Positions 8,719 through 15,718 of a stretch of DNA of 39,781 bases are shown here, one piece after another; position 1 is the stretch's first letter, and each line of letters opens with the position of its first letter. Below the pieces are notes generated by a model. The model ran no database searches and had not been told where the DNA came from. It saw nothing but the letters and a program-made list of their open reading frames with translations. A program made the translations under genes and the position numbers. Source of the DNA: Candidatus Borkfalkia faecigallinarum (GTDB taxonomy: Bacteria; Bacillota; Clostridia; Christensenellales; Borkfalkiaceae); contig DXFD01000015.1 in NCBI GenBank assembly GCA_019114625.1, forward strand, positions 1 through 39,781. Reading direction: 5' to 3'.

Positions 8719-9276
8719 TCACCCGATAACGCACATGGACTCGGTCACATCGGTGACGAGCGCCTGATCGACCTTCGCGATCAATAAATATGTGACCACA
8801 GAATCATGTTCCAAAATACTATCCGGATACTCGACATACAGGATCAGTTTACTTCCCGCGACATCCATCCCTTCGATACGAAATTGCCCCGGGTCGGTGG
8901 ATTTGTAAAAGCCGCACACGACATACGCCGTATCCTGAAAATCCTGACTTGTAAGCCCGCACAATACTTCCGCCGCCTCATGATCATAGATACCGCTTCC
9001 CGGATTTTCTTCATGGAAAAGCCCTCCGTAACCGTTGCGCGAACAAACGGCTTTCATTTCGGACAGCGAGCGGCACAGCGCAACAAAATCTTTGCCTTCA
9101 TCGGCGCTTCCCACAAAAGTCTCTTCTAAAACGACTTCATATTCCTCCGAAGCGACGAGCCTGTCCGCAAAGAGAACGGCCGGATCGGCATCTTCGCGCG
9201 CGCATCCCGTCATGCCGAACAGCGCGGATAAGCATCCCAAAAATAACCACGCAAATCTGTAAACAATTTTTTTCAT
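8719..9276 (-). CDS. lipoprotein of unknown function
   Basis: MKKIVYRFAWLFLGCLSALFGMTGCAREDADPAVLF...; lipobox MTGC; SD GGGAGGAGATCGTT before ATG. Confidence 0.8.
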   Translation of the reverse strand: MKKIVYRFAWLFLGCLSALFGMTGCAREDADPAVLFADRLVASEEYEVVLEETFVGSADEGKDFVALCRSLSEMKAVCSRNGYGGLFHEENPGSGIYDHEAAEVLCGLTSQDFQDTAYVVCGFYKSTDPGQFRIEGMDVAGSKLILYVEYPDSILEHDSVVTYLLIAKVDQALVTDVTESMCVIG

Positions 9277-9310
9277 AACGATCTCCTCCCAAAACAAATA
9301 TTCGAAGCAC

Positions 9311-9351
9311 AAAAAAAGCACAAACAAAGCCTTAGCAAACTTTATTCGTGC
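9311..9351 (-). terminator. hairpin + T7 in leader of 8719..9276 (candidate attenuator)
   Basis: Minus strand GCACGAATAAAG-TTTGCTAAGG-CTTTGTTTGTGC-TTTTTTT; 12-bp stem with two G-T wobbles. Confidence 0.75.
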
Positions 9352-9372
9352 TTATAACAAAAATTTATTCAT
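9352..9372 (-). CDS. candidate leader peptide MNKFLL*
   Basis: Minus strand AAAAGGAGGTGAGCTCCA ATG AAT AAA TTT TTG TTA TAA; near-perfect SD, stop codon abuts the hairpin. Confidence 0.45.
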   Translation of the reverse strand: MNKFLL

Positions 9373-9472
9373 TGGAGCTCACCTCCTTTTCAATTTTTTT
9401 CGCATTGTTTATGATAGAAAAGGCAAACACCCTCCTGCATGTTGTTTTTGTTCCCCTCTTTATCACGATTCT

Positions 9473-9501
9473 ATTGTATCACCGCTGCCAATATCTGTCA
9501 A
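9473..9501 (-). promoter_or_regulatory. consensus promoter for leader/lipoprotein
   Basis: Minus strand TTGACA (9501-9496) - N17 - TACAAT (9478-9473). Confidence 0.85.
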
Positions 9502-9537
9502 TACTTATTTTTAAGTTCCATGCTTCGGCCGCAAAAA

Positions 9538-9583
9538 GCGGGAGGGCCGCAAAAAAGCGGGAGGGCCGCAAAAGCTCTCCCGC
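9538..9583 (-). terminator. malQ terminator with tandemly duplicated 3' arm
   Basis: Plus strand GCGGGAGGGCCGCAAAAAA (9538-9556) then GCGGGAGGGCCGCAAAAGCTCTCCCGC; minus-strand stem GCGGGAG/CTCCCGC followed by TTTTTT. Confidence 0.75.
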
Positions 9584-9607
9584 TCGATATTTTTCGATAA
9601 GACCGAT

Positions 9608-11155
9608 CTATACCCGCCCTGCGCTCCCCAGCGCGGCGCGGAGCCGCCGGGCGAGGGACGCCGGCAGGTCCCGCCGCAGGCGGAAACGCCAATTCCCCTC
9701 CCCGACGGCAGGCGTATTCATGCGGGCCTCCCCCCCCAGCAGCAAAAGATCCTGCGCGGGCAGGACGGCGAGATTTGCCGCGCTCGCCCAGCAGAGGGAA
9801 CACAGCGCCTTCGCCGCGCTTGCACGGCCGGAGATGCGGCCTTCCACCCCTTCCTGCTTCATCGCCGCGCGCAGGCGTGCCTTGACGCGGACAAATTCGT
9901 CCGCGGGGAGGCTCTTCATGAACCCGAGCGACGTGTCGTTGTCGTGCGTGCCCGTGTAGCAGACGCTGTTGACGGGAATGTTGTGCGGGAGATAGGGGTT
10001 GTCGGGGTTGCCGTCAAAGGCGAACTGCAAAATTTTCATCCCCGGGAAGCCGGAGCGGCGCAAAAGGCGCAGCACGCCCCCGTCCATCTGCCCGAGGTCC
10101 TCCGCGATGAAGGGGAGTTCGCCGAGCGCGCGTTCGGCCGCGGCAAACAGCTTCATGCCCGGGCCGCGCCGCCAGCAGCCGTGCTCGGCCGTCGCGGCGC
10201 CCGCCTCCACCTCGTAATAGCGGTCCAGCCCGCGGAAATGGTCGATGCGGACGACGTCGTACAGCGAGAAGGCGGCGCGGATGCGGCGGACCCACCAGGC
10301 GTACCCTTCCGCCGCGTGCGCCTTCCAGTCGTAGACGGGGTTGCCCCAAAGCTGGCCGGTCGCCGAAAAATAATCGGGCGGGACGCCCGCCACCCGCCGC
10401 GCGGTGCGGTTTTTGTTGAGTTTGAACAGGTGCGCATTCGCCCACACGTCCGCCGAATCGGCCGCGACGTAGAGGGGGATGTCGCCGATGAAGCGGATGC
10501 CCAGCCCGTTGACATAGGCGCGCAGATCCTCCCACTGGCGGCGGAATTCGTATTGCAGGAACAGCCAGAAGAGATATTCGCCGCGGTTTTCGGACAAAAA
10601 GCGTTCGAGGGCGGCGGGGTCGCGCAGGCGGTATTCCTTCTTCCAGCGGTCGAAGCTCGCCCCGCCGTGCGCCTCTTTGAGCGCCATGAACAGGGCATAC
10701 TCGTGAAATTCTCCCCCCTCGACGAACGCCGCAAAGGCGGGATCGCGCACATCGAACCGCGAAAAGGCGCGGCGCAGCACGGCGAATTTGACGTTGTACA
10801 GGAAGCCGTAGTCGATGTCCCCGACGCGGCGCAGGGCGCGCACCTCGGCGGGGCGGAGCAGCCCCTCCGCGACGAGGCGCTCCACATCGAGCAGGTACGG
10901 GTTGCCCGAAGCGCCGAACACCGACTGATAGGGCGAATCGCCGTACCCCGTCTGCACGAGGGGCAGCACCTGCCAGTAGCGCACGCCGGCGGCGTGCAGG
11001 AAGTCGGCAAAGCGCCGCGCGCTCTCGCCCAGCGTGCCGATGCCGTACCCGCCCGGCAGCGAGGCGATGTGCAGCAGCACCCCCGCCGAACGCTGCGGGA
11101 TGGTCGTGTTGGGAACTTCTTTCCTGCCATTTTGTGTCTTTCCGCGAATAGCCAT
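9608..11155 (-). CDS. malQ: 4-alpha-glucanotransferase (GH77)
   Basis: RSAGVLLHIASLPGGYGIGTLGESARRFADFLHAAGVRYWQVLPLVQTGYGDSPYQSVFGASGNPYLL...VRIDHFRGLDRYYEV...IAEDLG...YTGTHDNDT. Confidence 0.97.
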   Translation of the reverse strand: MAIRGKTQNGRKEVPNTTIPQRSAGVLLHIASLPGGYGIGTLGESARRFADFLHAAGVRYWQVLPLVQTGYGDSPYQSVFGASGNPYLLDVERLVAEGLLRPAEVRALRRVGDIDYGFLYNVKFAVLRRAFSRFDVRDPAFAAFVEGGEFHEYALFMALKEAHGGASFDRWKKEYRLRDPAALERFLSENRGEYLFWLFLQYEFRRQWEDLRAYVNGLGIRFIGDIPLYVAADSADVWANAHLFKLNKNRTARRVAGVPPDYFSATGQLWGNPVYDWKAHAAEGYAWWVRRIRAAFSLYDVVRIDHFRGLDRYYEVEAGAATAEHGCWRRGPGMKLFAAAERALGELPFIAEDLGQMDGGVLRLLRRSGFPGMKILQFAFDGNPDNPYLPHNIPVNSVCYTGTHDNDTSLGFMKSLPADEFVRVKARLRAAMKQEGVEGRISGRASAAKALCSLCWASAANLAVLPAQDLLLLGGEARMNTPAVGEGNWRFRLRRDLPASLARRLRAALGSAGRV

Positions 11156-11300
11156 CTTTCTCTCTCCAAAGAAACGGCGCCTTTTCCCGCGCCATCCCCC
11201 CTATTTTACCACAGGAAGCGCGGCCTTTCAAGATTTTTTTGAAAAAAGCTCCCCTGTTTTTTGCATTTTGAATTTTTTCCGCATTCCGCATAAAAATCGT

Positions 11301-11328
11301 TTGATTTTTCCGCAAAATATGCTATAAT
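11301..11328 (+). promoter_or_regulatory. candidate promoter for the tRNA-Thr transcript
   Basis: TTGATT - N16 - TATAAT. Confidence 0.6.
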
Positions 11329-11419
11329 AATCAAGCTAAGTCGCTCGGGAGGAAGAATTTCTCCCACGGCGCCGCTTCGGCTTCGTGGCGCCGACCCGCC
11401 CGTTGCAAAGATCCCTGCG

Positions 11420-11570
11420 CGGAAAGGAAACCCTATACGCTACTGTGGTTCCGTCGCTTCGGCCGATCCGTCGCGGAGTTGAGCACACGGAAAGGAAACT
11501 GCATACGCTACTGTGGCTCAGTCGCTCCAGCTGATTCGTCGCGGAGATGACATAGCTTACAGAAATAGAA
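11420..11570 (+). repeat. two ~68-bp tandem repeats containing degenerate 5' halves of the adjacent tRNA-Thr
   Basis: CGGAAAGGAAACNNNATACGCTACTGTGG... starts near 11420 and 11488; TACGCTACTGTGG at 11436, 11504 and 11571 (the tRNA). Confidence 0.85.
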
Positions 11571-11573
11571 TAC

Positions 11574-11649
11574 GCTACTGTGGCTCAGTCGGTAGAGCAG
11601 CTGATTCGTAATCAGCAGGTCGCCGGTTCAAGTCCGGCCAGTAGCTCCA
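11574..11649 (+). tRNA. tRNA-Thr (anticodon CGT), CCA encoded
   Basis: GCTACTGTGGCTCAGTCGGTAGAGCAGCTGATTCGTAATCAGCAGGTCGCCGGTTCAAGTCCGGCCAGTAGCTCCA; 7-bp acceptor GCTACTG/CAGTAGC, anticodon loop TTCGTAA, T-loop GGTTCAAGTCC. Confidence 0.96.
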
Positions 11650-11654
11650 TACTC

Positions 11655-11688
11655 GCCCCCGAATCAATCATTCGGGGGCATCGTTTTG
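11655..11688 (+). terminator. terminator after tRNA-Thr
   Basis: GCCCCCGAAT-CAATC-ATTCGGGGGC ATCGTTTT, 10-bp perfect stem. Confidence 0.75.
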
Positions 11689-11768
11689 GCCACTGCCCGG
11701 ACTGTCGAAATGACGTGACGCGATCGCGCCTGCGGCGAACGATCGCTGTTCCGTCGCTCCGCTCCTTA

Positions 11769-11789
11769 CAAGTCCGTCCGGTAGCTCCA
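11769..11789 (+). pseudogene. tRNA-Thr 3'-end remnant
   Basis: CAAGTCCGTCCGGTAGCTCCA matches CAAGTCCGGCCAGTAGCTCCA of the tRNA except for a few positions. Confidence 0.6.
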
Positions 11790-11797
11790 AAAAAGAG

Positions 11798-11824
11798 AAC
11801 ACCCTTGCGGGTGTTTTCTGTTTT
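11798..11824 (+). terminator. rho-independent terminator
   Basis: AACACCC TTGC GGGTGTT TTCTGTTTTT. Confidence 0.75.
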
Positions 11825-11922
11825 TGGTTTACGGGCGGGGTTTGGATCCGTCCGGCCGAAGATCAAACGGACGGGGTCCCCGAAAAAAGGCGCGCCCGCA
11901 GGACGGGCACGGGGCAAAAGCC

Positions 11923-11979
11923 CTGCAAACGCGGCCAAAAAGCCCCGCACGGCGGGGCGCGCCTTGCAGGGCTTTTACG
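11923..11979. terminator. nested inverted repeat, likely terminator of 12025..14106 (minus)
   Basis: AAAAGCCCTGCAA ... GCCCCGC-ACG-GCGGGGC ... TTGCAGGGCTTTT; outer and inner stems. Confidence 0.65.
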
Positions 11980-12024
11980 ATCTGTCCCGCGGCATCCGCC
12001 GACAGGCGGATGCGGGGCGAGGAG

Positions 12025-14106
12025 CTATGCCGCGGGGAAGCGTTCGACCAGGCGGCGGAAATTGGAGTTGCTGCCGACGGGGCCTCCGATGTCGTTGATC
12101 ACGTTGTTGATCGTCGAAGTGCCGGAAGCGGAAAAGGAGCAGGTCACCATGTGGAGCATTTCGATCCCCTCGCCGGCGGGCGCCTCGATCGCGCTGTCGA
12201 TGTCGAAGGAGTTGTCGTACTGCACGAGATAGACGCCCAGCCCGTACGCGCGGTGCGTCTGCACGCCGTCGTCCACTTTATAGCTCGCATAGCCGTTTTT
12301 GGTGCCGTTGTGCGAGAGATAGACGTCCTGCGAGGGGACGCGGTAGGGCGTTTCCGACTGGTACATGACCGTGAGCCCGTTCTCCCCCTTCCAATAGGTC
12401 TGGTACTGCTCGCAATGCTCCACCATCAGAGCGTAGCAGCGGACGTCGTCGCCGTTGACGAGCAGCCCCGTCTGCACGGGGTTGCCGTACGCCGTGACCG
12501 TGCCGTCCTCGCCGTATTCGTCCTCCCACGCCACGCCGCGCGAATGATCGGCGCGCCAGATCCAGAAGTTGTCCCCGATCGTGTCGTTTGCGTTGATCAC
12601 CATCGCGGTGTCCGTCTCCGTGTGGACGTTCTCCACGCCGCCGATGCGCAGGAAGAGATCGCTCACGACGACGGGGCAATCCGCATACGAAATGCCGGGC
12701 GTCTCGCCGATGACGACCATGTTCTTGCAATACGCGCCCGCGTCGATGAGCAGGTTGGCGAGCCGCACGCCGCCGACGTCCCCCACCTTGACCGCGCCTT
12801 CCGCATTGGCGTCGCCGATCTTAAGGGTGGCGTACCCCATGCCGAGCACGACCGTGTCGTCCCAGTCAATGACGAGCGGCTCTTCCAGCAGATACTGCCC
12901 GGGCGTCAGGAGCAGATGCTTGCCGTCCGCGAGGGCGGCGTTGATCGAGGCGGCGGTGTCCGTGTCCGGATTCGCCACGTAAAAGTCGTCGAGCGGGATG
13001 CGCGTGCCCGCCTCCGCCTGCGTCCACGTCACGCCCGCCGTGCCTTCCGCGACGTCCGGGACAAAGACGGCATATTCGCCGTCGACGCAGGTCAGGAAGG
13101 GCTTTTCCGCGATCTTTTCCGTCTGCTCGATGACGGTGTAGCGGTTGCCGCTCTCCGACCACTTGGCCGCGGGGATATAGCCCTCGCAGCCGCTGAACAC
13201 ATAGTTATGCGAGTTGCCCGACCACGCGGCCCACTCGTCGTTGCGCGACATCCACTGCTGCTGCGTCCCCGCGCGGACGGTGCCGGACACGCGGCTGTTG
13301 GCGAGAAACCCGCCGGACGACCAGCCGGACGGCGTGGACAGCGCGAGGTCGCCGCGGATATCCACGCGGCGCATGCTCGTCGCCTGCGAGACCGCCCAGC
13401 GCACGACGGTGGCGCCGTTCCAGGGCGTGTCCGCATCGATCGCGACGTTTTCCACCCCCCGCCAGAAGGTGCAGGTCGAGTTGTCGTTGGAGAGGACCTT
13501 GTCGGAGACGTACAGGCCGCCGAGATGCACCTCCCCCGGCACGCTCCCCAGGCCCATCACGTTGGTGTAATAGCCGACCTTGACGCTCAATTCGCCATAG
13601 TCGCCGGGCAGGAACATCACGGCGAAGCGCTCGCTCGAAAACTGTCCGGTCGAGCCGGTCTCCAGCCGCGCGTGTTTGTCGTCGATGTGCCTTTGCACCG
13701 CCGCCATGTCGTCGCCCTCCGCCACGATGAGCGTTTCGTCCCCGAAGGCGCTCACGGGGTCGGCGATCGCCTCTTCCTCCCCCTCCCGCACGGCAGCGAT
13801 GCGGAAATAGTCGTATGCGTGCCCGGACGGCTCGAACCGCTCCGCGCGCAGCAATTCCTCGTTGACCTTCTCGTATTCGCCGTACAGGCCGGGCGACGCG
13901 TAGACGTTGTACCCGTCCGCGTCGGCTTCTTCCCCCCAGCGGACGATCGCCTGCCCGTCGCGGACGTTGACGCGGACCTCGCCCGCCGCCAGCGCCTCGC
14001 CGGCAAATTCGTCGTCCGGCGCGCACGCCGCCAGGCAGAGCGCCGCCAGCGCGCACAAAAGCAGGATGCAGGCCAACACGGCCGCCCGTTTGATCTTCCC
14101 TTTCAT
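12025..14106 (-). CDS. lipoprotein: FnIII-like N-terminus + right-handed beta-helix, GH55-like / actinobacterial 'adenylyl cyclase'-annotated family
   Basis: MKGKIKRAAVLACILLLCALAALCLAACAPDD...; GVTWTQAEAGTRIPLDDFYVANP, LLLTPGQYLLEEPLVIDWDDTVVLGMGYATL, DTIGDNFWIWRADHSRGVAWE, TGLLVNGDDVRCYALMVEHCEQYQTYWKGENG. Confidence 0.75.
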   Translation of the reverse strand: MKGKIKRAAVLACILLLCALAALCLAACAPDDEFAGEALAAGEVRVNVRDGQAIVRWGEEADADGYNVYASPGLYGEYEKVNEELLRAERFEPSGHAYDYFRIAAVREGEEEAIADPVSAFGDETLIVAEGDDMAAVQRHIDDKHARLETGSTGQFSSERFAVMFLPGDYGELSVKVGYYTNVMGLGSVPGEVHLGGLYVSDKVLSNDNSTCTFWRGVENVAIDADTPWNGATVVRWAVSQATSMRRVDIRGDLALSTPSGWSSGGFLANSRVSGTVRAGTQQQWMSRNDEWAAWSGNSHNYVFSGCEGYIPAAKWSESGNRYTVIEQTEKIAEKPFLTCVDGEYAVFVPDVAEGTAGVTWTQAEAGTRIPLDDFYVANPDTDTAASINAALADGKHLLLTPGQYLLEEPLVIDWDDTVVLGMGYATLKIGDANAEGAVKVGDVGGVRLANLLIDAGAYCKNMVVIGETPGISYADCPVVVSDLFLRIGGVENVHTETDTAMVINANDTIGDNFWIWRADHSRGVAWEDEYGEDGTVTAYGNPVQTGLLVNGDDVRCYALMVEHCEQYQTYWKGENGLTVMYQSETPYRVPSQDVYLSHNGTKNGYASYKVDDGVQTHRAYGLGVYLVQYDNSFDIDSAIEAPAGEGIEMLHMVTCSFSASGTSTINNVINDIGGPVGSNSNFRRLVERFPAA

Positions 14107-14143
14107 CTCAGTCTCCTCTTTTTTCCGTAAAATCGTCTCTCCC

Positions 14144-14239
14144 GCGGCTGCGCCGCGCGGGGCTCACTCTCTTCCGCGGCTGCGCCGCGCGGGGTGTACT
14201 TTGTCCAGCGGCTGCGCCGCGCGGGGCTCACTCCGCCCC
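14144..14239. repeat. three tandem 32-bp units, GCGGCTGCGCCGCGCGGGG core
   Basis: Units start at 14144, 14176, 14208; the last unit contains the stop codon of the 14228..15526 gene. Confidence 0.92.
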
Positions 14240-15526
14240 GTCCGACAGGTGCCGCTTGTAGATCGCCTCGAGCGTGGAGGCGTCGTCAAAGGTGTGCGGC
14301 GTGCAGTTGGACGTCTGCAAACAGGTGAATTTTTCGAGGATCTCCTCGTAGGAGTCGGTATCGGCGTTCACCTTGTTCTCGGCGACGTTCGGGACGTTGA
14401 CCACGCCCCAGGACATATTCCCCCAGACCTTATACGTCCACGCCGTCCAATGCCAGCCCGACTTGTTCAGCAGCGCGAGCACATAATCCCAACGCTCGGG
14501 CGACTCGTAGTTGGTAAATTCCCCCATGTACAGCGGGACGCCGAACTCCTGCGCCTCCGCATCCGCGAGCTTGTTGTCCCAGCTTTGGCAATACCCGTCG
14601 TAATCGACGGTGTCCCCCGCGTAGTGGTGGAAGGAATACATGCAGTTTTCCCAGCCGTAGTCCTCCGGCGGCGGCAGGTTGCGGCCGCCCCAGCACGATT
14701 CGAAGATGACGATGTGCTCGTCGCCCGCGGCGCGGATGGCGTCGTAGGCGCGGTCGAAAAATTCCCAGTGCCGCTCGGACGTCTGGCCCGCCTTTTCGCC
14801 CGGTTCGTTGAGGATGTCGTATCCCGCGACGGCGGGGTTGTCCTTGAAGTGCAGCGCGATCTGTTCCCAGAGGCGGACGGTCAGGCTCATGAGCCGCTCG
14901 TCCGAATAGAAGGTCACGTCGCCGACGTCGTCGATGATCTGGCCGCTGTGATCCTGCCCGTTCTGCGAGCCGTACGCCCCGTGCAGATCGAGGATGGTAT
15001 AGAGGCCGTACTCCGCCGCCTTGTCGACGAACGCCTCGAGCGCGGAGAAGTCGTACTCCTGCCCGGCGGCGTCGAGGTCGGTGACGGCGGGGAAGTCGAC
15101 GTTCATATAGGTGAAGGGCAGGCGGATGACGTTCATGCCCATGTCCGCGCAGCGCGCGAAATCGGCGTCCGTCCACCAGTTCGAGCGGTACGCCGCCCAC
15201 AGCTCCTTCGTCTTCTGCTCGCCGAAGCGTTTCAGGAAGGTCTGCGTGAGCGAGCGGTAGTCGTTGTCCGGCTGCGTGCCGTAGCTGAACCCGGTCATCC
15301 AATGCTCGGTGACGAACAGGCCGCCCGCGTTGACGCCGCGCAGGGTCACCTCGTACCCGGCGTCGTCATACACCTTGCCGGACTCGGCAAAGAGAGCGCG
15401 CATCTGCGTGTGAGCGGGCGGATCGTCCTCGGGCGCGCACGCCGCAAACAGGAGCGCGCCGCCGCACACCGCCGCACATAAAAAAATTGCGATCACTTTG
15501 AAAAAACGTCTGATTCCCATACTCAC
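14228..15526 (-). CDS. glycoside hydrolase family 5 lipoprotein (cellulase/exo-beta-glucanase type)
   Basis: Lipobox LLFAACAPE; VTLRGVNAGGLFV, GMNVIRLPFTYMN, YTILDLHGAYGSQN, VAGYDILNEPGE (acid/base NEP), PLYMGEFTNYES (nucleophile). Confidence 0.92.
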   Translation of the reverse strand: MSMGIRRFFKVIAIFLCAAVCGGALLFAACAPEDDPPAHTQMRALFAESGKVYDDAGYEVTLRGVNAGGLFVTEHWMTGFSYGTQPDNDYRSLTQTFLKRFGEQKTKELWAAYRSNWWTDADFARCADMGMNVIRLPFTYMNVDFPAVTDLDAAGQEYDFSALEAFVDKAAEYGLYTILDLHGAYGSQNGQDHSGQIIDDVGDVTFYSDERLMSLTVRLWEQIALHFKDNPAVAGYDILNEPGEKAGQTSERHWEFFDRAYDAIRAAGDEHIVIFESCWGGRNLPPPEDYGWENCMYSFHHYAGDTVDYDGYCQSWDNKLADAEAQEFGVPLYMGEFTNYESPERWDYVLALLNKSGWHWTAWTYKVWGNMSWGVVNVPNVAENKVNADTDSYEEILEKFTCLQTSNCTPHTFDDASTLEAIYKRHLSDGAE

Positions 15527-15575
15527 ATTCTACCCGAAAGGGCCCCGCAAGTAAATACACGATTGCCCCGAAGCG

Positions 15576-15664
15576 TCCATTTATAAACCGTTCGCCCGAT
15601 CGGTCTGTAAATAACCGTTAATCGAAATCTGTATCTTGCAAATGCGCACATCCTCGGCTATTAT
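15576..15664 (+). promoter_or_regulatory. GH3-1 promoter (TTGCAA-N17-TATTAT) with shared upstream module
   Basis: TCCATTTATAAACCGTTCGCCCGATCGGTCTGTAAATAACCGTTAATCGAAATCTGTATCTTGCAAATGCGCACATCCTCGGCTATTAT. Confidence 0.8.
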
Positions 15665-15718
15665 AGAATTGCTTGTTCAAAGCCGCAGCAGAACATCAAA
15701 AATTATTGGAGGTATTCA

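Noticed and set aside
11420-11570. T-box or other tRNA-sensing riboswitch upstream of tRNA-Thr
   Set aside because: No recognisable T-box AGGGUGGnACCGCG sequence and the downstream product is a tRNA rather than an aminoacyl-tRNA synthetase or transporter gene.
14144-14239. CRISPR array
   Set aside because: Units are contiguous 32-bp tandem repeats with no unique spacers; no cas genes in window. No other array pattern seen.
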